From: Alphaproteobacteria bacterium
Lineage (GTDB): Bacteria; Pseudomonadota; Alphaproteobacteria; Micavibrionales; Micavibrionaceae
Direction of reading: 5' to 3'
DNA: 33,252 bases
Assembly (NCBI GenBank): GCA_017302165.1
Contig: JAFLCW010000004.1
Span: 123,834-157,085 of the forward strand
The notes under the pieces are model-generated. The model did no database searches. It was not told the origin of the DNA and saw only the letters and a list, made by a program, of their open reading frames with translations. Both the position numbers and the translations under genes were made by a program. Positions 24,593 to 32,327 of the stretch are shown in pieces (position 1 is the stretch's first letter; each line of letters starts with the position of its first letter).

Positions 24593-25321
24593 TTACGGTA
24601 TGGGTGACATATCTCGCAAGATGGAATTGGTAATATCCGTATACCCCCCACCGATATCGTGTAAGATAATCCCTGCATGAAGTGTGGCTGGTGTCCGGCG
24701 GTTTTTCATTGCCCGAATAATAACCCGTTTTGCCGCCTGCCCGGCATACGGCCATAAGGGGATAATCTCAAGCGCCCCAAAACGCTTTCCCAACGCCCGG
24801 ATAATTTTATCGATATGATCCGCACGGTGTATCATTGTTAACGACCCGCCCGATGTCACATGATGAAATCCCGCGTCAATCCAATCGGCCACATCCATAT
24901 CCGTCAGATGGCCATGTGCGATGGCACGTTTAATATCCGGCGAAGGCGTATGCGTCCCGGATTCAAGATAAGGCGGGTTACAGATCACATGATTAAATTT
25001 GATATCAGTTTGAAAATCACGGATATCGCTTGCCCAAAAATCTGCCGTATTCTCTGCCTTGTTCAAAAGAATGTTTTGCCTCGCGAGATCAATATGATCG
25101 GCCTGAATATCCACCCCGACCATCTTAATCCCCGGCACCCGCGAGAGCAGACAAAAACCAGCGCCGCCCACACCGCACCCCATATCCAGCACCCGATCCC
25201 CCGCACGCGCTGGGCACGCCGCCGCCAACATGACGGAGTCAAGCGATGTCCGAAAGCCATCCGGCGGCTGGCGCAGTCTGACGCGCTGGTTCAATACATA
25301 GATTTCAACAGGATCGTCCAT
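24593..25321 (-). CDS. tRNA1(Val) (adenine-N6)-methyltransferase-like protein (TrmN6/YfiC type)
   Basis: 242 residues with the ATG at 25321; the frame is open to 25384 but that part overlaps the divergent gene. Class I SAM-dependent methyltransferase: N-terminal 'LRQPPDGFRTSLDSVMLAAA', SAM loop 'VLDMGCGVGGAGF' (44-56), acidic 'GVDIQADHIDLARQN', and the catalytic 'NPPYLESG' (115-122) typical of N6-adenine methylation. Most likely methylates A37 of a tRNA. It precedes the S49 peptidase gene on the same strand. The 31-bp gap to the divergent polyprenyl synthase gene must hold both promoters. Confidence 0.88.
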   Translation of the reverse strand: MDDPVEIYVLNQRVRLRQPPDGFRTSLDSVMLAAACPARAGDRVLDMGCGVGGAGFCLLSRVPGIKMVGVDIQADHIDLARQNILLNKAENTADFWASDIRDFQTDIKFNHVICNPPYLESGTHTPSPDIKRAIAHGHLTDMDVADWIDAGFHHVTSGGSLTMIHRADHIDKIIRALGKRFGALEIIPLWPYAGQAAKRVIIRAMKNRRTPATLHAGIILHDIGGGYTDITNSILRDMSPIP

Positions 25322-25352
25322 ATTTAACTTGATGGTTCCAGATAGGTCATTT

Positions 25353-26375
25353 ATGACACTAGTTATGGCCGTAGCCTTACCCAAATTGCAAGAAAATACA
25401 CATCCGCTGGATCGACTTCACGACCTGCTGTCTGATGATATGAATGCTGTCAACAGCATGATTTTGGCGCGGATGAATTCTCCGGTGACTTTGATCCCGC
25501 AATTAGCTGGGTATCTGGTGGCCGCCGGCGGCAAACGTATACGGCCACTTCTGACGTTGGCTTCGGCAAAACTCTGTGGGGCAGATATGGCACGCGCCCA
25601 CCGGCTCGCCACCGCCGTAGAGTTCATACATTCTGCCACTTTGCTTCATGACGATGTCGTGGATGAAAGCCATGAACGAAGAGGACAAAAATCAGCCAAT
25701 GTTGTCTTTGGTAATACCGCCAGTGTATTGGTTGGAGATTTTTTATTCTCCCGGGCTTTTCAGCTCATGGTCGAAGATGGGTCATTGACAACATTAAAAA
25801 TATTGTCTGATGCCTCGGCGATTATTGCCGAAGGTGAAGTGCTTCAGCTCAGCACACAAAACAACCTTAAAACAACTATGGATGATTACCTCAAGGTTAT
25901 TGAAGGTAAAACAGCTTCCTTGTTTTCGGCCGCCTGCGAGGTTGGGCCCGTGATTGCCGGATCACCAGCGTCATATCAGGATGCCTTGCGTGCCTATGGG
26001 TTATCACTGGGGATGGCCTTTCAGATTGTCGATGATGTTTTGGATTATAATGCCGAACGGGAAAAATTGGGTAAAACCGTCGGTGATGATTTCCGTGAAG
26101 GAAAGATCACGGCACCCATCTTGATGGCATTGGAAAAAGCGACATCGTCCGAACTCGACTTCTGGAAGCGCACATTACAGGACAAGGAACAGTCAGATCA
26201 GGATTTAAGACAGGCACAGGATTTTTTACGTCAGCACGGTGCGTATGACCGTGGCTTGGCTTTAGCCAAGAATTACGGGATGCGTGCGCTGGAATCCTTG
26301 AATATTCTGCCCTCTGGTGCCCTCACATCATCTTTGGCAGATTTGGTCACATTTACCTTAAACCGATCGCACTGA
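25353..26375 (+). CDS. Polyprenyl (octa-/decaprenyl) diphosphate synthase
   Basis: Trans-isoprenyl chain elongase making the ubiquinone side chain (IspB-type). 340 residues from the ATG at 25353 with AGG 7 nt upstream; an upstream TTG/ATG pair at 25329/25332 is possible. Seen: 'GGKRIRPLLTLASAKLCG' (59-76), first Asp-rich motif 'LLHDDVVDESHERRG' with DDVVD at 100-104, and second Asp-rich motif 'FQIVDDVLDY' with DDVLD at 227-231. Chain length cannot be read with certainty; in Alphaproteobacteria it is often C50. Divergent from the methyltransferase and followed by tRNA-Pro. Confidence 0.94.
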   Translation: MTLVMAVALPKLQENTHPLDRLHDLLSDDMNAVNSMILARMNSPVTLIPQLAGYLVAAGGKRIRPLLTLASAKLCGADMARAHRLATAVEFIHSATLLHDDVVDESHERRGQKSANVVFGNTASVLVGDFLFSRAFQLMVEDGSLTTLKILSDASAIIAEGEVLQLSTQNNLKTTMDDYLKVIEGKTASLFSAACEVGPVIAGSPASYQDALRAYGLSLGMAFQIVDDVLDYNAEREKLGKTVGDDFREGKITAPILMALEKATSSELDFWKRTLQDKEQSDQDLRQAQDFLRQHGAYDRGLALAKNYGMRALESLNILPSGALTSSLADLVTFTLNRSH

Positions 26376-26380
26376 AAGAC

Positions 26381-26410
26381 TTGCCAACCCCCCTTTTTTT
26401 CGCTTATAAC
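26381..26410 (+). promoter_or_regulatory. Promoter of tRNA-Pro
   Basis: TTGCCA (26381-26386), 18-bp spacer, TATAAC (26405-26410), about 20 bp before the mature tRNA 5' end. Good sigma-70-type match and position. Confidence 0.7.
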
Positions 26411-26429
26411 CCTGCTGTTTCACGCTAGA

Positions 26430-26506
26430 CGGGGTGTAGCGCAGTTTGGTAGCGCGCGTCGTTCGGGACGACGAGGCCGTAGGTTCGAATCCTATCACCC
26501 CGACCA
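26430..26506 (+). tRNA. tRNA-Pro (anticodon CGG)
   Basis: 77 nt with encoded CCA. Acceptor stem CGGGGTG/CACCCCG with discriminator A, D-arm 'GCGCAGTTTGGTAGCGC', anticodon stem CGTCG/CGACG with loop TTCGGGA (anticodon CGG at 26464-26466), and T-arm with GGTTCGAATCC-type loop. It closely matches the E. coli tRNA-Pro(CGG) layout. Flanked upstream by a good promoter and downstream by a short T-run. Confidence 0.97.
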
Positions 26507-26521
26507 TTTTTCTTTCATACC

Positions 26522-27847
26522 TTATGTCAGGACAGATAAAATACTGGGCGGTCTTAGGCTCAGGATACTGACCTGAATTTGCTGACGTGTTTGAAGCGCA
26601 ATCATATTGGCTCCCTCTTCATTTGTATCAGCAACAACCAAATCTTGGGCTCCTGCGCGATGTGTATTGATCAATCCGTTTGTTAACTCATTGCGAATTC
26701 GAATGACATTTAGATCTGAAGATAAGGTAGCTCCATAGTTACGAAGTTTTTCACGCGCGGCGCGTACCTGTTCTAATTTCAACTGGACGGCTTCAAGGCT
26801 GTTGAAGTTTTCTATTTCCAGCCCCAATCCCTCGCGCGAGGCATTTATACCCTGGGTTATTAACCTGCTGGATGCATCTTCGTTAAATTGAGTTGTCAGA
26901 TCATCCGACCGAAGAAGGTTAACACCCCGATAATGGGCATCAATTGATATTGAATCGAGTTGAGAGACAATTTTGGCATACTCCGCCTCAAATCCCTCGC
27001 CCAGCGCCAGATTTTGATCAGGCCCTTCACGCAAGATGATATTGCGGAACGATGCATCCCCAAATGGCCCCAGATCATCGTCATGAATAAATGTCAGATG
27101 TGTAAAACTGCCCGTGAAGAAAGAGCCGATGGGGATCTCTATTTGTTGCCATGCGCCCGAACCTGTGTATTCGTATGTCGGGGTCGGTGCAGAGAAGTTG
27201 ATTCCGCTTGTCTGTGAGCCGTACAAAAAGAAACGGTCATCATCGTTTCCAAAATTCATATCATTATCGAACCCAATCGCGGAAATTTCAGGCTGAACGG
27301 TTGATCTATATTCAAATATCAACGTCGTATCCGCGGTCACATTGTAATTTAACGCCAGACGCTTCCAGAAATTCCCTTGAAGTTCTACCTCGTTATTCCC
27401 GGTGACCGTTACCGTGCCCGAGGCCGGTACATCCTGACCCGCGACATACGTGATAAAATCAGCACTATTATTAAAGGTCACCAATGTTTCATTCGGTGCC
27501 AGACCTGTTTGGAAGCCCACCTGGCCGGACAGATATTTCTGCTCCACATCACGCAAATAACTCTCAGCGAGATCCAGCACTTTTAAACTGGCTTTCACCC
27601 CTTCATCGGCGACCTGAATCGTTCGTATGCCCTGACCGATCCCATCCAGAAGTCTGGCCAGATCATCCGCGCGCTGGGTTAGCGCACGGGAGAGGAAAAA
27701 AGCATTGGGATTATCAAGGGAACTATTAATTTTTAGCCCTGACGCAAGACGCAAAAATACGCCGTCAAGTTGCCTTGCCGTTTTTGAAAGTGCCAAGACT
27801 CGGGCGCGCTGCCCGGCGTCCAGTATGTTTCCTACATCTTTGACCAC
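26522..27847 (-). CDS. Flagellin with central beta-sandwich (carbohydrate-binding-like) insert
   Basis: Filament subunit, 441 residues. I start it at GTG 27847 (AGAAGGA 4 nt upstream, and it aligns with alphaproteobacterial flagellins); the open frame reaches a TTG at 27892, but that lies inside a sigma-54-type -12 element. Numbered from 27847: N-terminal D0/D1 coiled coil with 'LASGLKINSSLDNPNAFFLSR' split at 34-54 and 'RADDLARLLDGIGQGIRTIQVADEG'-type helix; C-terminal D1/D0 near 281-441 ('LQTRQQIQVSILSLR'). Between, about 155-275, is a beta-rich module: 'LIFEYRSTVQPEISAIGFD', 'FFLYGSQTSG', 'GAWQQIEIPIGSFFTG', 'LTFIHDDDLG', 'SFRNIILREG'. This resembles jelly-roll glycan-binding domains. Monocistronic, with no other flagellar genes nearby. 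Confidence 0.88.
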   Translation of the reverse strand: MVKDVGNILDAGQRARVLALSKTARQLDGVFLRLASGLKINSSLDNPNAFFLSRALTQRADDLARLLDGIGQGIRTIQVADEGVKASLKVLDLAESYLRDVEQKYLSGQVGFQTGLAPNETLVTFNNSADFITYVAGQDVPASGTVTVTGNNEVELQGNFWKRLALNYNVTADTTLIFEYRSTVQPEISAIGFDNDMNFGNDDDRFFLYGSQTSGINFSAPTPTYEYTGSGAWQQIEIPIGSFFTGSFTHLTFIHDDDLGPFGDASFRNIILREGPDQNLALGEGFEAEYAKIVSQLDSISIDAHYRGVNLLRSDDLTTQFNEDASSRLITQGINASREGLGLEIENFNSLEAVQLKLEQVRAAREKLRNYGATLSSDLNVIRIRNELTNGLINTHRAGAQDLVVADTNEEGANMIALQTRQQIQVSILSLRPPSILSVLT

Positions 27848-27887
27848 GGAATCCTTCTGTGGTTTAAGTTCACTCAAGGGGGTATGG

Positions 27888-27903
27888 TGCAAAACAGAGG
27901 CCA
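27888..27903 (-). promoter_or_regulatory. Candidate sigma-54 (-24/-12) promoter of flagellin
   Basis: On the minus strand TGGCCTCTGTTTTGCA: TGGC and TTGCA with the GG-N10-GC spacing required by RpoN. A start site near 27877 would leave a roughly 30-nt leader before the GTG at 27847. Several alphaproteobacterial flagellins (e.g. Caulobacter) are RpoN-dependent. Confidence 0.6.
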
Positions 27904-27984
27904 GATGGCGGATGATATTCTGTCAATTACGACCTGTAACCCGTCTCAAGACCTGCCGAATAAAGATTCAGGAGAAATGCGCGT

Positions 27985-28629
27985 ATGCACCCGTTCCGAC
28001 ATGGCCTGATGGGGGTCATCGCCCTGATTTTGGCATTACCCGCCCAGGCAAGGCCTGTGTCTTATGCGGGCGGAACCATGTTGATGCTGACCCATGATCC
28101 GGATGCCAGTTCACTGAGACTGGATTACTCCCCCACGGCGCGATACGCGGTGGGATATCGTCATGAATATTTTCGGGACACATCGACGCACATGGATGCA
28201 ATTACCATAAATTATCTAGCAAAGCGTTGGAACAATCCGGCCTCGCAGGGAAATTTTTACCTGCTTTCTGGGATCGGCGCGGCTTATGATAAACATGACA
28301 TTGACCCTGCCGGATGGCTAGGCCTGAGTGCAGACTGGGAAGATCGCCGATATTTCACATCTTATGAAACAAAGGCGTTTTATGGCGGCGGTGACCAAGG
28401 TGTTGCGGATAATTTCGTTGAACACACAGCGCGCGTTGGTATCGCCCCTTATATCGGAGATTCAGGTGATGTTCATACATGGCTGATGATGGAGACACGC
28501 TATGACGCGGGTGATGACGATCCTTTTTCCGTGACACCGCTGGTCAGAGCCTTTAAAGGAAGTACACTTATTGAAGCTGGCTACCGTATTGATGACGGCA
28601 TGGTTTTAAACTTTACACATACTTTTTAA
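27985..28629 (+). CDS. Outer-membrane beta-barrel protein, unknown ligand
   Basis: 214 residues. Signal peptide with cleavage after 'LALPAQA' (about residue 22). The rest alternates as short amphipathic strands ('ARYAVGYRHEYF', 'DAITINYLAKRW', 'GNFYLLSGIGAAY', 'RRYFTSYETKAFYGG', 'VHTWLMMETRYD', 'TLIEAGYRIDDG', 'MVLNFTHTF') and ends in Phe, the sorting signal for BAM insertion; eight to ten strands are likely. AGGAG lies 10 nt upstream of the ATG. The periplasmic HMA protein gene follows at 13 bp, so a role in metal handling or sensing at the envelope is inferred. Family not recognised. Confidence 0.8.
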   Translation: MHPFRHGLMGVIALILALPAQARPVSYAGGTMLMLTHDPDASSLRLDYSPTARYAVGYRHEYFRDTSTHMDAITINYLAKRWNNPASQGNFYLLSGIGAAYDKHDIDPAGWLGLSADWEDRRYFTSYETKAFYGGGDQGVADNFVEHTARVGIAPYIGDSGDVHTWLMMETRYDAGDDDPFSVTPLVRAFKGSTLIEAGYRIDDGMVLNFTHTF

Positions 28630-28642
28630 CCGGAGAGACAAA

Positions 28643-28948
28643 ATGAAAAAATGGATGATGGCATTTCTGATGTATATGTGCCTGTTAACCCCTGCGATGT
28701 CGGCGCCAACAGAAAAAATCCAAGATTTGAATCACATCGTTGTCAAAGTGAACGGCATGGTATGTGATGTCTGCGCCCAGTCCGTTAAAAAACTCATGAT
28801 GAAGGAAGAATCTGTCGCAGGCGTTGATATCAATCTGGATAATGGCGAAGTCGATATTAATTTAAAGCAAGGTCAGACGCTAACAGATGAACAGATCAAT
28901 AAAATCATTGATTTTTCAGGTTATGAGGTCGTGAGTATCACGCGTTAG
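28643..28948 (+). CDS. Periplasmic heavy-metal-associated (HMA) protein, MerP-like
   Basis: 101 residues. Signal peptide of about 21 residues ('TPAMSA' end), then a single HMA ferredoxin-like domain: 'HIVVKVNGMVCDVCAQSVKK' with the metal-binding Cys41 and Cys44 in GMxCxxC, 'VAGVDINLDNGEVDINLK', 'INKIIDFSGYEV'. It would carry Cu+ or another soft metal in the periplasm. GGAGA precedes the ATG. Cotranscribed with the barrel gene, with no P-type ATPase or mercuric reductase nearby. The stop interlocks with that of the Rap1a-like gene. Confidence 0.9.
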   Translation: MKKWMMAFLMYMCLLTPAMSAPTEKIQDLNHIVVKVNGMVCDVCAQSVKKLMMKEESVAGVDINLDNGEVDINLKQGQTLTDEQINKIIDFSGYEVVSITR

Positions 28949-29394
28949 CGGCGGCGGCCTCGCGGTTTGGGTTTATCGCACGGATAATATTCAAACAACG
29001 CCAGAACAACGGCAGGCGCGGCCACGAATGCATCATGCTGAGCGTTCTTTTGAAGATAGCGAAACACAATCGTCTGAAGATCATTCAATTTAACATCTGC
29101 CGGTACGCAAATATCAATGCTGGGAGCCGTCCCTAAAGACCGGAGTAAATTGTGGTAATCAATAATCCCCGAAATATAGGACTGACACGCGGCGGAACCA
29201 CCCGGTACCGTTTCTGTTCCGCCTGCATCACGTCCACAGATTTGAAGCAGATAAGCGGCGGAAAACAAAGCCCCTGTCTTGTTTTTAGAGGCCGCCCCGA
29301 CTGGAAAGCCAGACATCAAAAACATGATCCCGGCCAAAGCCGGGATCAACCATCGGCGATCATTCCCCCAAGTCGTCTTAATTGGAACCGTCAT
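28945..29394 (-). CDS. Rap1a/Tai-like periplasmic protein
   Basis: 149 residues. Signal peptide or signal anchor ('WLIPALAGIMFLMSGFPVGAA'-type hydrophobic stretch, about 15-35). Mature part has four cysteines (53, 70, 96, 139) in the pattern of the Rap1a immunity-protein family (PF18602): 'QICGRD', 'AACQSYISGIIDY', 'DICVPADVKLNDLQTIVFRYLQKN', 'VLALFEYYPC'. Named members block type VI secretion amidase effectors; many Alphaproteobacteria have family members without any secretion locus. No effector is nearby. It overlaps the helicase-C gene by 17 bp upstream, and the C-terminus is strongly basic (PKPRGRRR). Confidence 0.72.
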   Translation of the reverse strand: MTVPIKTTWGNDRRWLIPALAGIMFLMSGFPVGAASKNKTGALFSAAYLLQICGRDAGGTETVPGGSAACQSYISGIIDYHNLLRSLGTAPSIDICVPADVKLNDLQTIVFRYLQKNAQHDAFVAAPAVVLALFEYYPCDKPKPRGRRR

Positions 29395-30643
29395 TGCCCA
29401 TTTTCAGTTGCTGTAAGATGGCAAAAGGTGAATCCGCCTTGGTCTTAGATTCAGCCGAATAGATTCTTTCCGGTTGATCATCTCTACGATCATCCCGGTC
29501 GCGATCAAATTTTTTCTTTTTGAATTTCGGCTTATCCTCACCAAAGGAACGCTCATTGGCTTTACCGTCTTTCTTACCTTCTTTTTGGAAAGGCTTTTTT
29601 GAATCCTTGGATCGTTCCCACAGAATTTTAGGTTCCTTGGCCTGAACAGGTCTGGGGGTATGATGACGCTTCAGTTTAAACGTCGCTAAATCAGGGCGTG
29701 TTACAAAAGGCTTCACGGGTGTTTCAGAAGGTATTTCTTGGGACGGGGTATCGCTGGCTAATACAGGCGCGGATTCAACGGCTGTATCATTCACCTCATG
29801 CGTCGCCGAATCCGATGGCATGGCCGGTGCTGATACAGGTTCTGGTAAAATAATTTTCAATTCATCCGCCAGTGTCTTTTCAATCGGGTCAGATACTTTT
29901 GTGTGTCCCATCGCCTCTAATACCGCATAGAGATCGGGGATATTACACCCCAGCCATTCAGCCATCTTGTGTTGAGCCTGAAATTGGCCGTCCTTGGCTG
30001 TATCGTAAATGGCACTGATCACGCGATCCAACATATCCACCCGCACGGCGCGGGGGCCAAAAACAGGATAGCCAATCTGACGCATATAAACCGGGTCAAT
30101 GTCTTTATCTGCAATCGGCAATGAGACCATCCCATCCGAAGGGCACATGGCGGGTAACGGACGATCCAGCCAAAGCGATAACAAAAGTGCCCTGATTTTG
30201 ACCGCCACAGGTTTATTGAGTTCAGGCAAAAACACCAGAACCGGCCCCAGACGTACCTTGCGCGCCCGTAAAACCTTACGACCTTCTTCGTCTAATTTGG
30301 CAATATCCTCACGAATATCGTCACGCGGAATAATCCCAAAACCCGCATAAAGTTTCTCGGCGATATCCTTTGGGGTTCCGGTCAAATCTTCCCCCCGCAC
30401 CAACCGGAACAAAGGTTCAAGCGCGCTCTCAATATTTTTATCCAGCCATTCTTGAAATTTTTCAGCCAGGCCTTCGGCGGTTCCTTCGGGCAAAAGAGAT
30501 TGCGCAATGGGACGGAGCACGGCTTCACCTTTGATAATTCGCGCGACGGGTGTCCCTGGCAAAGGGTTGGTGACATCTGGCTGGAAAAAGATTTCTCCGG
30601 TGTCAGAAATGCTGAACTGCTTGTCTTGAGATTTCAATATCAT
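29378..30643 (-). CDS. Stand-alone C-terminal region of a Suv3-like helicase
   Basis: 421 residues. The first ~270 ('FSISDTGEIFFQP', 'PVARIIKGEAVLRP', 'DIAEKLYAGFGIIPR', 'LRARKVRLGPVLVFLPELNKPVAVKIRALL', 'GYPVFGPRAVRVDMLDRVISAIY') follow the C-terminal part of large alphaproteobacterial ATP-dependent helicases. The Walker motifs and DExH core that should precede it are absent. The rest is disordered and lysine-rich ('KPKFKKKKFDRDRDD') and ends 'DSPFAILQQLKMG', the normal helicase tail. The frame upstream of the ATG stays open for ten codons and still resembles the helicase ('RISARRNA') before a TAA at 30674-30676. It is either a separately encoded accessory subunit or the remnant of a split gene. 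Confidence 0.65.
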   Translation of the reverse strand: MILKSQDKQFSISDTGEIFFQPDVTNPLPGTPVARIIKGEAVLRPIAQSLLPEGTAEGLAEKFQEWLDKNIESALEPLFRLVRGEDLTGTPKDIAEKLYAGFGIIPRDDIREDIAKLDEEGRKVLRARKVRLGPVLVFLPELNKPVAVKIRALLLSLWLDRPLPAMCPSDGMVSLPIADKDIDPVYMRQIGYPVFGPRAVRVDMLDRVISAIYDTAKDGQFQAQHKMAEWLGCNIPDLYAVLEAMGHTKVSDPIEKTLADELKIILPEPVSAPAMPSDSATHEVNDTAVESAPVLASDTPSQEIPSETPVKPFVTRPDLATFKLKRHHTPRPVQAKEPKILWERSKDSKKPFQKEGKKDGKANERSFGEDKPKFKKKKFDRDRDDRRDDQPERIYSAESKTKADSPFAILQQLKMGNDGSN

Positions 30644-30791
30644 GGCATTACGTCTAGCCGAAATGCGGTCTTTTTAAAAGCAAAAAGGCTCGAACACGTT
30701 ATTTTTAAGAAGGTGACGCAGAAATGACATTATTGTAAGTTAACGTTTCAATATTCCTGATCCCTAACCCCATGGATATAAAGATTTCATC

Positions 30792-32327
30792 ATGCGTTTT
30801 ATCCTGTTTTTAACTGTTCTTTTTCTAACCTTGGGCACGCCTTTATTCCCGGCGCAGGCCAACACGTCAGAAACCGAAAAAAGTCAGCTTCGAGCCTTGG
30901 TTGTCCAAACACTGGCGGATTACAAAACAGCCTATGAGCAAACAGGGGGGACGTTTGATATCTCAGGCGACGTCAATATCGAACAAGCCGAGTCCTATTA
31001 TGCCGTTACCCTGCCCCGTCTTTTGATCACCGATAAAACCGGCCAGCGCGGGGAAATTGATATGATTGCCTTGAATGTTTCGCGCGCGAGTATCCCCGAA
31101 AGCTGGAAGATGTCTGTGGCGCTTCCGACGTCCCTGTCATATTTTGATGCGGGCGGCAAACCAACAACGCGTATTGACCTAGGCACACAGAAAATTTCCG
31201 GTATCTGGCATGAAAAACTCCGGCAGTTTACCTCGCTGAATGCTGTCTTTGATAATTTAATCATTCACGAATTCGAGACATCAACCCGGACGATTTTGCC
31301 AACGCTCACCGTGCTATCTGATCTTAAACCCTCGGGTGACGCTCTGTGGTCAGGGCAAGCCTCCGCCCATGCCGTCAATATTCAAACATTAGATCAAAAC
31401 GGACAACAATTGTCCTTAACGGCGGAGATGAAAGGGATCGCCGACATCAAAAATCTATCAGCAGATATCGAAACAGCCTTGGGAACAAATACAAAAACAG
31501 ACCATCCACTCCGGTCACTCGGCTTTAAGGCTGATGATATTCAGGCCAAAATGACCCTTCATCATGCACGTTTTTTTGCCCCCTTTGCTGGTGCCAAATC
31601 GGTCACGGAATATGCCCTCCAAAATCTTGCTTTGACACTTAATCTAAAGGATATGAATAAATCTCATCCCTCGGCAGGTGTGCTATTGGACTGGACAGGA
31701 TTAACCGCCACACCGAACCGGGATGATTTCAACAGTTTTGTCCCCGGCACCTTTTATGTGGATATGGATTTAGAAAAAATACCTTCCGATACCTTATTTG
31801 AATTCATACAAAAAACCGTGATGGCACAATCGGCACAGACACCGTCGGCGCGCCAGATTGTCGCGCTTCAGGCCATGTTGTTACTCCCTCAAATATTTTC
31901 TAAAGCAGGCACCAGCCTGACGATCAAGGATAGCTATGCAATCAGCGATACCTATCAAACCTTGCTGAAGGGTAACATCAAAGCCAGTGATACAAGTGTG
32001 ATAGGTGCTTCGGGGCAATTAAACGGCGAAATATCCGGGCTGAGGGATCTGGAGAAAAAAATCAAAGCGCGACTTGAGTCTTCATCCGAGAACGATAGGC
32101 ACATATGGCAGAATGCCCTAGATCGTGTGTCGTGGCTTAAGACTTTAGGACGTGAAGGGACAGGCTCCCGGGGTAAGCCTGCCTATTTATATGATTTTGT
32201 CATGGGGGAAAAAGGTGACATCACCTTCAATGGCCGGACATTGACAGAGTTGATGATGGATCAGTCGAACCTCAAAGACGCCGCCACAAAAGACCCAGCT
32301 ACAAAAGATACGACAGCACCGCGTTAA
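30792..32327 (+). CDS. Large exported protein of unknown function (DUF2125/DUF945-like)
   Basis: 511 residues. Signal peptide of about 23 residues ('LGTPLFPAQA' end). The mature part has long regular beta-strand-rich repeats with motifs such as 'GGTFDISGDVNIEQAESYYAVTLP', 'LSADIETALG', 'KADDIQAKMTLHHARFF', 'LKGNIKASDTSVIGASGQLNGEISGL', reminiscent of alphaproteobacterial DUF2125-type periplasmic proteins. The C-terminus carries a low-complexity 'KDAATKDPATKDTTAPR' tail. Likely periplasmic or outer-membrane associated; the function is unknown. Only AAAG near the ATG hints at a ribosome-binding site. The 148 bp upstream, divergent from the helicase-C gene, show no clear promoter. Its 3' end overlaps hemW by 29 bp. 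Confidence 0.72.
   Translation: MRFILFLTVLFLTLGTPLFPAQANTSETEKSQLRALVVQTLADYKTAYEQTGGTFDISGDVNIEQAESYYAVTLPRLLITDKTGQRGEIDMIALNVSRASIPESWKMSVALPTSLSYFDAGGKPTTRIDLGTQKISGIWHEKLRQFTSLNAVFDNLIIHEFETSTRTILPTLTVLSDLKPSGDALWSGQASAHAVNIQTLDQNGQQLSLTAEMKGIADIKNLSADIETALGTNTKTDHPLRSLGFKADDIQAKMTLHHARFFAPFAGAKSVTEYALQNLALTLNLKDMNKSHPSAGVLLDWTGLTATPNRDDFNSFVPGTFYVDMDLEKIPSDTLFEFIQKTVMAQSAQTPSARQIVALQAMLLLPQIFSKAGTSLTIKDSYAISDTYQTLLKGNIKASDTSVIGASGQLNGEISGLRDLEKKIKARLESSSENDRHIWQNALDRVSWLKTLGREGTGSRGKPAYLYDFVMGEKGDITFNGRTLTELMMDQSNLKDAATKDPATKDTTAPR

Noticed and set aside
26387..26404. T/C-run before tRNA-Pro as a terminator of the polyprenyl synthase gene
   Set aside because: No stem precedes the T-run; it sits in the spacer of the tRNA promoter.
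27892..27985. GCCGAATAA near 27957 as a sigma-28 type -10 for the barrel gene
   Set aside because: The companion -35 (TAACCCGT) is a poor match and the spacing is off; not listed as a feature.
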